A DNA stretch of 64,000 nt, from assembly GCA_008921705.1 (NCBI GenBank), contig VFFE01006968.1, positions 474,108-538,107 of the forward strand. Reading direction: 5' to 3'. The DNA is from Burhinus oedicnemus (Eukaryota; Chordata; Aves; Charadriiformes; Burhinidae). This document shows, piece after piece, positions 12,701-24,384 of this stretch. Below the pieces are notes generated by a model. That model saw only the letters and a list, made by a program, of their open reading frames with translations. It was not told the DNA's origin and made no database searches. Both the position numbers and the translations under genes were made by a program. Each line of letters opens with the position of its first letter. Positions within the stretch are counted from its first letter, which is position 1.

Positions 12701-15700
12701 CCTTAGAGCAAGAAAAAAAATGTTCTTCTGAGACTGCCAAATATATTCCATTACCTAATGTATACCTCCTTCCAGATATTCAATAACAGGTTTGAAGAAC
12801 AATTGGGATTTTTCATTTCCCTTATGGAGCTGTGCTCCCTAAAATATCATTCCCCAAATTCAAAGCAGTTTTAGAGGACCAAAAACTGTAAGAATGCCAG
12901 GAAGAAACAATCTCCTTGCTTGCTTTCTGCCTATCTTGGCAGACCTCTGCAAAGGGGTTGAGGGCAAAATGACTCTAGGGATTATTTATAAATCATCAGG
13001 AGGGATCACACCCAACTGGCGTGACTCAGGTCTCACCTATGGGGACAAAGGTATTAACTGCAGTCTTGTTCTAAATGTGGTGTTTGAGATGACAAATCTA
13101 TTTACCATGAGTATTATTAAAAGACAGAGAAACAAGTCCATGGGTACAAGCCTGTTTAACAATATTTGAGTGCTAGCACTGCATTGGTAGCATTGTTGCT
13201 AAAAATTTCAAAAGCCTGTTTTTAGTTTCATCTCGTTATGTGTCTGAGTATCTGATACCAGTGGATGTGATCTTCACCTCTCCCTTTCACATTTGCCCCC
13301 TCAGACAGAGTATATTTGCTCTGAGTCAAATGAACAACCTCTTGGCAACTGATGTGGCCCTTCCAGGTAAGGGTACGAGGGGGTCCTGCTGAGCCTCTTG
13401 TGCTTGGGACCACACCTAAGACAGAGAAGGCATAAACAGCTTCAAAGCTGATGCAGAACAGCTTCAAAACAGCTTCAAAACTTTGTGGAACAGGTGACAT
13501 TGTACAAAATTCATCACAGCTCTTGCTAGTTTTTGCCAATCGCTAATCTCCACTGTGAATGATAAAATAGAAATGACTCCTTGTTTCTAAATGAACTTAA
13601 CTTGGACTAGCTTTTAGCTAGTCATTATCATTATGCCTCTCACCTAATTTAAACAACCTTTTAATACCTCATTATTCTGCATATGAAAACTCTAATGGCA
13701 TCACCTCTTGCTCTCCTTTCTTGGTAAACAAAGCAGGAAAGCTGATTGTTTCTCATCATACTACAATGTATCCAGCTTTTATACAGTTTTTGGAGGAACT
13801 TTTCTGCATGTTTTCTGACTTTTAAACATTGTTCTTTACACCCAGAAACAGACGGACGAAACCTAGTCACCAACTGAGAAGGGAAGTCTCCTCTCCATTA
13901 CTATTCATTGCTGGTTTTTAATGTCCACAAATCTCACGAGTAGTTTTTTGGAACAGCAAAAAACCTGGGGACTGTTGTTTTGGCACTTTGTTCCCCAGAC
14001 TGCTTACAGGGTCACTGCATTCCAGGTACAGTTGCCATACTGTATGCTCATTTATATTCCTCTTTTTTTTATATTTTTTTACATTTAGCAATGCAGCACA
14101 CATTAATGACTGAACTCAGGTTCTCAGTCAGTCTAGCTCGCACTGATTAATGGCTCTGTCCTTAGTGTTATTTACTTCTTCATTAATCTCTGTGTCAGCC
14201 ACAGGTTTTATTAGAAGTGATTTTGCTGGGAAAAGGCACAAGTACTGCGCCTGGGAAATGAAGAGATGTGCTCACTTTGGGCAATAGGGTCTTTCAGAGG
14301 ATGACACACAATAGCTGGATTAGGCTCCTGTTCACAACCTTCCGCTAGAGGACTCAGTCCCTCTAGACAGTGAGAGTGAGGAAGCTCTCCCAAGGCTGAC
14401 ATTAGCCTTTGTGAACGGCCTTTTGGATGACAAGGTTATTAATGGAAGTCAGGAAGAGCATGAGACCTAGTGCTGATTCTGGGAGACCTTCCTTTACCAA
14501 AAATAAAAACTCATTGGCAGATGGTTGGCTTGACCACCACCCTTTGCAGTCTGCCAGCTAACCTCTCCTAATCCATTTGATACATCCTTTATTGATCTAG
14601 TGCTTTATTGTCGCTCTGAGCATCATGCTGCGAAGTCGAACGTCTTAGAAAAGTCTGTTACACCCTTGCCCATCTTTATTGACAATGCCAGTAATCTTGT
14701 CAGTGAAAGAAAATGAGTTTGCCTGCAGGACTGATTTTCCGTGAAACTGTGCTGGCAGTCATTAATCATATTCCTCTGGTCTAATCCTTTATCAATTGAC
14801 TCTCATCTCAGCACTTCTGTTATTCTGCCTGGTAGCAATGTCAGGCTAATCAGCCTATAATTATCCTGGAAATCCCCCTTGCCCTTTTGAGCACTGACAG
14901 TTTAGCACTCCTGAAGTCTTGCAGCATTTCATTACCGATCTGGAAAAAGATTTACAACAGCAAGACAAAGATGTGTGCAACCAGAGGTTTTCATGCTCCA
15001 GAGCAGCAACGCAGCTCACAAAGTGCTCTGCTGCACTGTTCCAAACACCTTCCAAGGCCTGCTCCTTGTATTTCTGCTACGGAGGGGCCTATTTGTTTTT
15101 ACATCTGCAGGAACAACCGTGATGTTTTAGCAGACATTTTGAGAGAATCAGCTGCTCTTTGCCCTCCTGGTGAGCCAGCTCCAGATGTGGCACCAAGTTT
15201 TCAGCAGAAGAGCAGGGGCTCTTCGGTGTGCAGGTCCCAGCCTGCTCCCCTCACGTTCTTGCACAGTGACCAAGGCAGAGTAAAACCTGGTTACGACTCA
15301 TGCTCTGGGAAGCGCCGGGGAGCTCCTGCAGCCACAGAGACGCTTGTGCTCTCACTAGAGCAGGGCTGGCACCAAAGCAGAAGTGAGGGACTGCAGGTGA
15401 AGGACAGGCAGGAGGGCTCCAGCCAGCGGCAGTGCCAGCTTCAAGCACTCGCCAAGCTATGGACGTAATTTGTTCTTTTCCACTCGTATCTCTGAGAACC
15501 TTTTGAATTATTCCTCTGCTTCGCTTCCAGCATAGCATCAGCCATGAATGCAGGCGGGTGTTAAATAAGGCAAAGGCTAACAGGCCCCTGATGCATCCCA
15601 GCTCTCACTGGCTTGACAGATTGCCTCTTCCTGCAGATTTGTGTGGCTACTTATCTGCCTGCTGTTTCTCATTACCTGTTATTTATACTGCCCTAGCTAG

Positions 15701-18700
15701 TTTTCCATCCACATAGCAAAGTTCACAGCCAAGCTAATCTGTATGCAGGTTCTTAAGGCAGATTTTCAGACATAGCAGCAGCGTTAACTTCTCCCAGAGC
15801 CCTGCAACTCCACCTGAATCTTCTCAGATGTGGCATGTGGTCCTGTGATGACACAGGCTGGTGGGCTCTTGTCTTTGCTGTAGGTGGTTGCAATCACATC
15901 TTGTAAGCTTGTACAATATTGGCTATGGATGTTTGGCCAAAGTAGACCATGGCAAGAGGGTGGCCTCGAATTGTCCCTGAGACAGAATCCGATATTTTCT
16001 AGCAAAAACAAACCTACATTGAATCAAACTCCTGCCTAATGAAATCTGTGTTAATGCCACCAAGTAAATTAAAAGGAGCGACAAAACATCCCTGAAATAG
16101 CACCAAAAATAAGCCACTGGATATGAACACAATAACTCTGAATCCAAAAGCAATTACTTATTATCTATGTCTTGCAATATGAGTCTCAATATAAATGAAG
16201 TGGTGCTGAGAGCTTCCACAACATTGCAAACCCCCAGAGCTCTGCACAAATATTGTAATAAGTTAGTAACGTATCTTTGCAAGGATGTTGAACACAGACT
16301 AGCAAGGACTCAGAGGGCCTTTCAAGAGCTGCATAGGAAGTCAACAACAAACTGTTGGCTAGAAATACAGGACAAACAGAGCGCCTTGCACGGTTTTTTC
16401 CCTCAAAGGCTTGTGAACATTAAGTGATTTACCAGTTGGCGGAGGTAGTCCTGAATTGTGCTGGGATAGACGAGTACACTGATGGCAACCAACGTGTTGA
16501 GAGCAAAGTCAAAGATCTGGTAACAGAAGAAAGGGATGATCCAAGCTGCATGTTGCTAAAAAGGAAATAAATTAAAAACTCATCAGCCACAAGTTAAAAC
16601 AGAAGGATATATGTCTTTCTGCACTAAAATCTAAGGAATATTTCACACAATGCATTACATTTCATGAAGCCATAAGAGAAAAGAACTTGTTAAATCAGCT
16701 AAAAGAAATATGACACTCAGCCAAAAGGGTTGGTCAAGCCAGCTTGGCTGCTGAGCTGCAGTAATACACGTGGTGTAAGTCCCACAGCTTGTTATACTGG
16801 GACATTTAGAAACCACATTACACTCTTTTTTCCCCCTAATTGATAGGATTAATATTGCAAAAAACCACAGGCTTTGGAGGTGAATGGGAAAAAATCCCCT
16901 TAATTTCAGTAGGAACAAGATTTAGTTCTCTGAATTCACAGTTTGCCTAGAGCTTAGTCATATTTGAAACTGCAGACAATCAACACAACTGGGCAGTCCT
17001 CCTGCCTGCAGCACGGGCCCTGGGATACCACTGATCTAAGCAATCAGTTCTGCTGCCTCTGACTTTTTTTTCCCTCTCAGTTTTCAGCTAAGCGACTAAA
17101 CAAGAAATTGTTAGAAAGCAATTTTCTTAATTTTGTTTCTACAGAGTTGTATAGTTCACTTGATTCGTGTCTTCACCAAATACAATGAATTACCTTATAT
17201 GCGCCATATGTAGCCATTGCACAGATCAGAATCATAAGAAGAGAAATTGCTGTGGCAATGCACATATCTGGAAGAGAAACGCATCAAAATGATTGCAGAT
17301 AAATTCAGAGCTTGGTTCAGTTATTTTGCCACCTACTGCGTGCAGAGCATCTCAAAGGGCAGGGTGGGAAGTGGGTGGAGATGGGATCAGGTGCATCATT
17401 CAATCATTGCTGGAGGAAATCTCTGGCCTTTGAGGGAAACCTCCTAAATATGAGAAGCACAGACAGTGATTACACTGTTCAAGCCTCTGCAGCCTCTATG
17501 AGGCTGTGGGGATGCCATGAATGGTTTAATTTTTCTCAGGATTTTAAAAAATTAGGAGCAGTCTTGACATGAAGACTATTTTGCCAGTGTCTGCTTTTCT
17601 GCACCACAGATTGTTTTTGCACTAATAGCTGCTGTACACCATTGCTCACGTATTTCCAAAAACCCTGGAAAAGGAGAAATGAATTTTTAAAAGCAAAACT
17701 GGCAGGTAGAGGCATCTTAGAGCAGAAATAACATCTTGGAATTTTTCATTTCAACCAAGAATACTACAGAGATATACCATTTATTAACGAAGATGTATAA
17801 CTCTCAGGAAAAGTGAAGTAGTAAAGGGAGGAAAATATGCTTTAAGGTTTTGATTGGAGTAATTACAGGACTCCTATCTTTTTCTCCTATTGCCACTCAG
17901 CTTTCAATTAACTTTTCATTAGATTTAAGAAGTTTCTAAGCCACAAACAGCTGGGAGGAGATCCTGGGGGAAGCAATTACATATGTTTGGTCTTTTCATA
18001 TACATCTCCCTTGATATCCTTACAGGCTGTAGTCAGGATACCGGAAGTATATTTCTGAACCTGACATTATACTGAGTTTGGGAGTGCAACTGAACATTGC
18101 AACTACTTTTCCAAGGCTAAGCCAGTGCACAAAGAGGAGAGAGGATCTAAGTCATATAGGACATCCCACCTCAGTCCATATCTGTGAGGTACCTGCTGAT
18201 CACATTCATGTCATCAGGTACATTTAAACTAACTGCCTTGATCAGGCATTTGGTGGACTTGAGACACACAAATACATGACAGTGTTCAAGCTATTCACTA
18301 CCCATCACTGCCTGATTTTGGAGGCACTCAAAATGTGAAGATACTTCCATTTGATCACAGAGTTTCCACAATATCTAACTCCAGCACATGATGAGGAGCA
18401 TCCCACAGCATAGGATCCTCCACCTCCCTGGCTGCATCAAAATGAGGTTCTGGGTAGGTGCCCTGGAGCCTGCATTAAAGTCCCTGAAAGGTTCTGATTG
18501 GGTAGCTGTGGACAGGCCTTCCCTACCACCACCAGACAGCAGTGCCGGTTCACCTGGGTCATGGCTGAAAAGGAAGGACAGACAATAAGTCTTGTCTGTC
18601 ATTTTTTCCAGCCTACCAGTATGATAATCCATGTAGAAGACAAAGGACGCAGTCCTTGATCCTCCTCTGCCTGATGGAACACAAACTTTACACTAGCGCA

Positions 18701-21700
18701 GAGCTCCTGCCAGCACCAATCCAGATTTCTGCTGGCCCTTGATGAAGAGAGGAACCCGAGAGCTGTGAACCTGCTGAAAAAATGAGCAAGCAGTGACTGT
18801 TGCTGGCTGGTGAGGGTGTCTCCAGAGGATGCTTCCGTATATTGGGCTACAGGCTCCTTGAGCACCATGCCTACCAACAGCAGGATTAAGGACTTGGGAA
18901 CCCAGGTCTCCCCTTTTCCAGGACATTGCCTGTGTCCTGAGTTTCAGGACTCTTGCTCTCTCTGTCTTGCCCCCAAATCTTGTTGTTGTGATTGCGTAAG
19001 GACTCAAATGCAACAGAACATGCCCTATTGCAGGCTACTTTCTAATTTAATGGATGAGGCCCTTTTTCCTGGGCACTTGGAGGAGCGCATTTAAACCACT
19101 ATAGTCTGATGGAGGGCCTGGCGTTCAGATGTTCTCACTCACATTGCAAATGTTCAAATCTTTTTCTTATTGTCAAAATAAGCAGGTCTCACCCAGGAGA
19201 GGAAGCAACACTCAGCACTGAGGTTAGCTGCACCTCTGTGCTCACTGCTTCCTACCCAGTGTCTTTATGCAGCTCGGCTTGTGGGAGCTTGGAAATGCCA
19301 TCAGGAGGCAGCTGGGCTCCCTGCTCGTAATTCAGGAGGAGGTGACACCTCAGTGCATCCCAAATTGCTTTTCATCCCCAAGTGCTCTTCAGAGGCATGT
19401 CTTTCTCCTCTTTGACTGTGTAGAGAACCCAGACATCCAGTGCAGGCATCTGAGCTGCATTGCCATGACCAGTTTGCATCTCTTTAGGAGCCGTAAGGCT
19501 GTGCTGTGCCTGTTAGAGGTGATCTGAATTCTGCCCTCAGGAGGAAGAAACACCCACAAAACAAACCTTTACTAATAAAAGATACTGCAGCCTCTTCAGA
19601 CATTCTTAACCGTGTGGTCATTTACTCTGTCTGCCCACATACATCCCGTGAAGTCAAAATGATTTTGAATAGACCAGGTACAATTGAGGTAATGAAAGAA
19701 AAGGAGAGAAGTGGAAATGGCTGGTAGTAGCCGGTAACCTCAATTGAACCTCTTGTAAAAGAGGCTCTTGGATCAATATTTTTACTTTAACCACCAGTTT
19801 GAAGGCACTGCTCATGTATTTATTCTGTCCGCTCTTAATCCCAGTCACCTACTGCAAGGGGAAGCTGCTGTCATTGTCAGTTGCAGCAGATGCAGCAGTC
19901 ACAGGCCTCGCTTTGCTCGTGACCGCGGCAGTACTGGTTCAGAGCCAGAGCTTAGCAAACTGCGATAAACTTGACATTGAAGCTCTGGTCTGACCCACTC
20001 GTACTCTCTGTCTCTGGTGTCTCTCTAGCTGTGCTCCGCCGTGCCAAGTCCTAGTTGGCTCAGGCTGGTTCTTTCTCATTTAAGGCTTCATTGGGTTTTT
20101 TGAGCTGTGTCGGCTTCAATTAATCAGGATGAAACTAGATATGTAGCACATTAAATGAGAAGCTAACAGGGGCATGTGAATCTTTTTCCAGCCGTGCTGT
20201 ACTTTCTGTAGCATTCATGGCTAGAAGGGCTGTACTTGGACCACCGCAGTGGTTATACAGCCTATTGTCCTAGACAGCTTTTTGAGTTTTCCGCTTGAGT
20301 TTAATGAAACCAGTTGAGTTTTTTCCCCTCTTATACCTTGAAGTGAGATCCTACCTTCCTGCCACATTGGGGAGAAGATGCTGCTGGGGCTGGGCAGAGC
20401 TCCTGCCATGGGGTGCTTGCGTGCACGGAAAGCTCTGCAGCTGGAGCTCCCTTGAACCCATCTCACAAGCATTTACTTGCCTTCCCCTCTCCTCTTGCAG
20501 AAGAGGCTGGTGGCGGGTGCTGCGGGGACAGGGAGGAGCAGCCAGTGAGACCAGTCCCTGAGCCAGGACCTGTGTGGAGTGATGGAGACCTCAAATCCTC
20601 CAGCTCATCACCTTGCCCCAGCCCTGGAGCTAATCGCTGGCTCACAGCTCCGACAGCAGGGGCCAGAAAGCTGCTGATCAGCAGCCTGCAATCCTCAGGC
20701 AGTTTTGCCCACCCTCCTAGCCTCATTTATCCAGCAGCCCGGCCTTCTTACTGCCAGCTAAGGATTACTGCCTCGCTCTCTCCTCCAAGCTGCTTGTGCA
20801 AGCTCAGTGCCACTGCTGCCAGCCGCTGTGCAGCCTCCTGGGTTGCAACACATGCGGCGGTGGCATTTTCTCTCCGGCAAAGGAAGGAGGCCAACGAGAA
20901 GGAAAGAGTTTTCTGCATCTTTGAGCCCAGCTCATTTGCTCCAGAGGATAAGGCTAGAGGGGAAGATGCAGCCCTGAAGATGCTGCGCTGGGGCAGGGAT
21001 CTAGTTTTTACCCCCTCCCTGTGACATGGCGCTCATTCAACATGGGTGGTGCTGATGGATTGGGGCAGGAAGGGTACTTGCTCTACCACTTCCATTTACC
21101 CCCCAACAGAAGTCCAAGCCTGCTGTCTGTAGGTTTCTTTAGTCAATCATTTCTGTTTGAATTAATCTTTTTAACCCCTGTATGCATGTCACGTTTGGCA
21201 GAGAGACCATCCATCACATTATCCTGCCCTGCCCTGAGACATCTGCTTGTCTCGTGTGCCCATACCAGGACAGGGACACAGGTGGATTTTGGCCTGAGTT
21301 GCTGACATAGGTGTCAGCGTTCCCCTCAGCTTCTATAGGGCACACATAGGATTTCAGTCCTTGTTGTCATGCGGCTTATGAAGTATCACACACATCTGTG
21401 ACACTGTGAAGGCAGTAAATAAATCCAAGCAACACTCACTGCTTGTTTGGGCTGTTGACCTGTCAGGACCATGGTCTGTGTATCTGGAGAAGCTGAGCAG
21501 GAGGCTCAGGTGAAACACTCTGGGAACACAAAATGATTTATAGGGCTTTTCCATCTCGTGCCTAGAGATTATTAGTCTTTTAACAGCAGCAGTATTACAT
21601 TGGGCAGTTCACACGTTTCTAATTTTTCCTAGTGCAGCTTCTGGTTCATAAACTCCCTCAGGCCCTAAGGAAATAATAAAAAGAAAGATGAGACTAAACG

Positions 21701-24308
21701 GGCTTAGCTGAATATCCAGCACAGGAGGAAACCCAGCGTTTCCTCCGGTTCCCAGATGTATGTCTCGGAGAGCCAGCCAAACCACACACGCTGGTGTCTT
21801 CCAGTACCTCTATCTGCCACATGGTCTTGGCAGACTTTTTCCCCCTTGTTTCCTTTGCTAGAACAGAAGGGAAAAGCTATAACCTGCAGCTTTTTCTAAG
21901 TGCTCAGGTAAATCTTTCTCTGCTTAATCAAATAGGCATTTTGGAGCCTCTGCAATGCCCTGGAACCACACTAAATCCTGAAATTAAGGCTGAGCAGCCA
22001 TTCACAGAAGAACTGATGCTGCACTGGGATTTTCAAGCAGTTTGCACTAGACTGGCTCTGCCTCTGCATGTGGCAGGAATTTTTCCTGCTGCTGGAACAG
22101 AAAATTGAAAATTCTCCATAAATCAGGTCAGAAATAAATATGAATACAAATATTGGGGGAATCCTGATTTCTTGGAAGTCAAGAGAAACCTGTCATTAAC
22201 TTCAGATTAGCCATAATTCCACTACTGTGACTCAGCTGATAAGTTTATTTCCGGTTGTTACTTTCAGATCTTTTATAAAGAAGCCTATTCGAGGAGGGAG
22301 GGAAAGGGAGTAACAATTTTACATGCAAAGCCTGTGTATGGATTTTTTTGGGGGCCTTAATTAAGATAAAAATTAATGTATCTTCCTGTATTTCATACAC
22401 ATGGTTTCACATCTAAGAATTTCAGCACATGCGGTTAACCTGGGAAACAATTATTCAAAAAAGACAAATAAAAGTAGGACAAGAGAAGAGCATGGGGAGG
22501 TTTGTCTGATATTTTATCTCATAAGAAGACATTTCCTCAGATTTGAACAAATACAGTCATACTTATAGAAAAAAAAGAAAAAAAAAATCTCCTGCCAGCT
22601 ATTTCCAGTAACTATAAAAGCCAGTAGCTTGATTGAACTGCCTTTACTCGGTAAGGCATTAAACCAGAGGGAGTCAAAGAATAAAAGGAGACATTAATTC
22701 AAATGTTCATTCGTAATTTAACTGCCTGTGAAATGTTCCCTTTACCGAATGGAAATGAGGTCGCTTGGCCCACAAGCCATCCTTTTACAGTCTTGCAAGG
22801 TTCACTTCAGAAGCCTTGATAAAAAAATAGAGAAAATACAATTTTCAAGTGTAGATGGAAATCCCCAATGTACTTGATCTGACAGCTATTGCATTACAAA
22901 ACAGAATTACTATTTTAAAACCTTGGGCACTGACAGGCCTCTGATGTCGGCTATATAAAACCACACTGACAGACAGTCATTACCAAGGTTAATCTCCGAG
23001 AATTAGGACAAGGCAGTCAGTTTTAATATGTCAGAATCAGCTAGGAGCCCATCTGTATCTACTATGGTCCTTACTTTCTTAAATCCAGTTATATAAAAAG
23101 ATTTTTAGTGGGAAGTTGTAGCTGGTTTTTCAATGAAGACACAATAAAGTAGCAATTGCCCCTTATCATTGATGAAATGTAAACCCTCAAGGCGTATCTG
23201 CACTAAAGACCTTGTAGAAATAAGCATCCCTTAACTGATACCCAGCAGCTCTGACACACCATGGGTGCAATTATTTTTCTCATGTGCAGGGCTATTCCTT
23301 TTCCTACTGATGTTTTTACTGACTTCAGTATGAATGAGGAAAGGACTTCGAGTCTTTTGCTGTGGATGGGTGATTCTGAGCAGCAAGACACCAATGCAAC
23401 TAGCAGGAGACCTTGTTTCAGACTCCTGTGAGAAATGCTGAACATAACAATCTTGTGAGCAGAAATGAAAATAAGCAGACATTTTTATCAAAATCACTTT
23501 GAGGGAAACTTTTTCTAGATATGAATTAAATGGTTAAAGCAAATCAACAAACCAAACATCCCTAAATAATTTGAAACGGTCATGGAAGAAAGACACATTT
23601 GCAAAGGACGGGAGGTTTTTGCAGGAGACATACATGGCCTGGCTCACCCTTCCCTGAAACTGTACTGAAGATTTTCTATGATGTCCTTTGGTGAGAGAAG
23701 GAAGCAGCCCTGTGTTATCACTAATATGCCTATTACTACACAGTTAATATTTATACTTGCACCTATCACAACAGGTTCGTGCAAGTCATGCCATGTGCAC
23801 ACGGGGTGTGTGTAAATATGTACAACATGAATGAACACATTCCGCCAGTTACATAAATAGCATTACGGGTTCTTATGCATGTGCAGGCACTACAGAACAT
23901 GGTGCAGAGACTCCGTATCTCCCCGTGTCTTGCAAAATCCCCCTGGGGCTTTCAGCATCATGCTCAGGGATGATATCTCCATGTCAAGGGTTGGCTCTGC
24001 CTCTGCCAAGCCAGGACACAGCAGAGCAGGTGGATTACTAATAAAAATATTACTAAAATATATATGAATAATATGTATTACTAATAAAAATGCATCTGTA
24101 AGGTACCAAGGTGATGCAATAATTAAAGAACAGTAATTAGTGAAATCATAGGACAGTTACATAAATGCTGAAGCAATGAGTGCAGTTTCTACTTACTGGC
24201 ATCATCCATAAATTCAAATTCACCCCCTAATTCAGCACTGGTTAGGTGGTACTGGTCAGGATCGGTGAGGGCACTCAGCAGAATCAGCAATACCACTGAA
24301 TTAATAAT
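661..24308 (-). CDS. LAPTM4B: LAPTM4B, lysosomal protein transmembrane 4 beta (exons 2-6, partial)
   Basis: Five minus-strand coding exons (24197-24308, 17194-17267, 16433-16555, 8239-8337, 661-756; 504 bp) splice in frame with AG acceptors and GT donors. They follow the known LAPTM4B order: end of membrane segment 1, acidic luminal loop, membrane segments 2, 3 and 4, then the start of the cytosolic tail. The family resides in late endosomes and lysosomes. LAPTM4B is reported to bring the LAT1/4F2hc leucine transporter to lysosomes for mTORC1 signalling and to affect EGFR sorting. The segment MSVNPTCL followed by [18 protein letters not shown] fits LAPTM4B better than the paralogue LAPTM4A, which has AYLINCVWNCYKYINNRN. 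The tail exon with the PY motifs lies before position 1. The exon with the start codon is not visible upstream. MTDH lies upstream on the same strand, as in human. Confidence 0.96.
940..1338 (+). mobile_element. CR1 LINE, 3' end fragment
   Basis: The sequence tracks the 3' end of avian CR1 retrotransposons. It begins at the GGGGTTGTTCAGTCTTGAGA stretch. It then passes through TTTAGATTGGACATAAGGAA and GAACAGGTTGCCCAGGGAAG, and ends in GGTCTCTTCCAACCGAAACC followed by the imperfect ATTCTATG terminal repeats near 1319-1330. It is severely 5'-truncated, as most CR1 copies are. The reading frame is broken and it has no coding potential. It lies antisense to the host gene. Confidence 0.93.
2604..2650. 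promoter_or_regulatory. Paired inverted AP-1 motifs with an octamer (copy 1)
   Basis: TGAGTCA (2629-2635) and TGACTCA (2644-2650) are separated by 8 bp. With their flanks they form a perfect 9-bp inverted repeat (AGTGAGTCA / TGACTCACT). An octamer motif, ATTTGCAT, sits 18 bp before it at 2604-2611. Both are consensus AP-1 and octamer binding sequences, but function is inferred only. A related arrangement recurs at 6181-6252. Confidence 0.4.
3039..3072. repeat. Microsatellite, ATACAC-type
   Basis: A short run of tandem ACATAC units degenerating into TATACGTATAC, inside LAPTM4B intron 5. Confidence 0.9.
6181..6252. promoter_or_regulatory. Paired inverted AP-1 motifs flanked by inverted octamers (copy 2)
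   Basis: TGAGTCA (6225-6231) and TGACTCA (6239-6245) are separated by 7 bp. They lie inside a larger inverted repeat: ATGCAAATGA (6181-6190) is the exact reverse complement of TCATTTGCAT (6243-6252). The core GTGAGTCAT...TTTTGTGACTCA..TTGCA matches copy 1 closely, and the upstream flanks (GCATGTGTNTCT) also match. The two sites therefore look like diverged copies of one unit. Confidence 0.4.
7220..8170 (-). mobile_element. Decayed CR1/L3-class LINE fragment (reverse transcriptase part)
   Basis: Degraded sequence that reads like an ancient vertebrate CR1/L3 LINE in reverse orientation. Examples are ATCTTTTATGAATGCATCAA (near 7768), CTGCCAAACACCTTTTGGAA (near 7920) and CATAATGTCTATCACTTTGC (near 8097). 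These match my memory of the conserved antisense pattern of such elements. Frames are broken and the boundaries are approximate. Confidence 0.65.
8239..8337 (-). CDS. LAPTM4B: LAPTM4B exon 5: luminal loop and TM4
   Basis: The 99-bp exon (33 codons, phase 0/0) encodes [18 protein letters not shown] followed by the helix [15 protein letters not shown] (membrane segment 4). The acceptor ends TTATGCAG and the donor is a perfect GTAAGT (plus-strand 8233-8238). FPY(K/R)(E/D)(E/D)xMSVNPTCL is characteristic of LAPTM4B. Confidence 0.96.
13437..13482. repeat. Short tandem repeat, CAGCTTCAAA-type
   Basis: Three imperfect copies of ACAGCTTCAAA(A) with one interruption, inside LAPTM4B intron 4. No function is evident. 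Confidence 0.7.
14470..15070 (-). mobile_element. Decayed CR1-class LINE fragment
   Basis: The stretch GGTAGCAATGTCAGGCTAAT then CAGCCTATAATTATCCTGGA (near 14832-14871) is the antisense of a well-conserved CR1 reverse transcriptase segment. In many amniote CR1 copies it reads as GTCAGGCTGACNGGCCTATA. CCCCTTGCCCTTTTGAGCAC, close behind, fits the same region. Surrounding sequence aligns weakly from memory, so the ends are uncertain. The copy has no intact frame and is old. Confidence 0.6.
16433..16555 (-). CDS. LAPTM4B: LAPTM4B exon 4: TM3
   Basis: The 123-bp exon (41 codons, phase 0 at both ends) encodes [20 protein letters not shown], then [21 protein letters not shown]. The first part is membrane segment 3. 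The second part covers the end of the helix and the second luminal loop. The acceptor is CCTTTTTAG and the donor [19 protein letters not shown] is a hallmark stretch of the LAPTM4 family. The [11 protein letters not shown] stretch diverges more from human, as expected for a loop. Confidence 0.96.
16556..17193 (-). other. LAPTM4B intron 3
   Basis: A short (638-bp) intron between exons 3 and 4, with a polypyrimidine acceptor. I see no other feature. Confidence 0.9.
17194..17267 (-). CDS. LAPTM4B: LAPTM4B exon 3: TM2
   Basis: The 74-bp exon completes an Asn codon, then encodes [18 protein letters not shown] and TYGAYK, a full hydrophobic helix (membrane segment 2). The acceptor is TTTCTCTTCCAG and the donor follows AAG as GTAATT. 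Length and phase (2 bases plus 24 codons) fit exons 2 and 4 exactly. Compared with the human sequence as I recall it, the only clear change in the helix is Thr for Ile at the sixth residue. Confidence 0.96.
17268..24196 (-). other. LAPTM4B intron 2
   Basis: A 6.9-kb intron between exons 2 and 3. It includes a GC-richer stretch at about 20350-21010 with a 203-codon open frame on the plus strand. That frame has no recognisable domain and a composition typical of chance open frames. I recognise no repeat family or RNA gene with confidence. Confidence 0.85.
24197..24308 (-). CDS. LAPTM4B: LAPTM4B exon 2: end of TM1 and acidic luminal loop
   Basis: The 112-bp exon encodes [14 protein letters not shown] (second half of membrane segment 1), then the luminal loop [18 protein letters not shown] and MDDA. 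The acceptor is a pyrimidine tract ending CTCTGCAG. The donor is GTAAGT (plus-strand 24191-24196). The exon opens in phase 0 and ends with one base of an Asn codon that exon 3 completes. The acidic loop is nearly the same as in other vertebrate LAPTM4B proteins. Immediately upstream, the pyrimidine tract is followed by a 30-bp tandem duplication. Confidence 0.96.
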
Positions 24309-24324
24309 CTGCAGAGAGGAAAAA

Positions 24325-24384
24325 GGGAAAAGGGTCAGGCTGTGAAAGTAATCCGGGAAAAGGGTCAGGCTGTGAAAGTAATCT
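24325..24384. repeat. Exact 30-bp tandem duplication at the exon 2 acceptor
   Basis: Two head-to-tail 30-bp units, 24325-24354 and 24355-24384, differ only at the last base (C/T). Read on the minus strand, each carries a CTGACCCTTTTCCC stretch, a branch-point-like CTGAC followed by a pyrimidine tract. The duplication begins 17 bp upstream of the exon 2 boundary. The near-identity suggests a recent event or concerted evolution. Confidence 0.95.

Larger units (their letters stand above)
8338..16432 (-). other. LAPTM4B intron 4
   Basis: An 8.1-kb intron between exons 4 and 5. It contains a decayed CR1-class fragment (about 14470-15070) and a small CAGCTTCAAA-type tandem repeat (about 13437-13482). 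Open frames within it, including one of 193 codons at 14887-15468, show no family signature and partly overlap the LINE fragment. Confidence 0.85.

Noticed and set aside
14887..15468. 193-codon open frame on the plus strand
   Set aside because: Its start overlaps a decayed CR1-class fragment, and the rest lacks any family signature.
20413..21024. 203-codon open frame on the plus strand, the longest in the window
   Set aside because: It lies within LAPTM4B intron 2 in a GC-rich patch, has a Ser/Ala/Pro-rich composition without any domain, and shows no splice or promoter context. It is most likely a chance frame.
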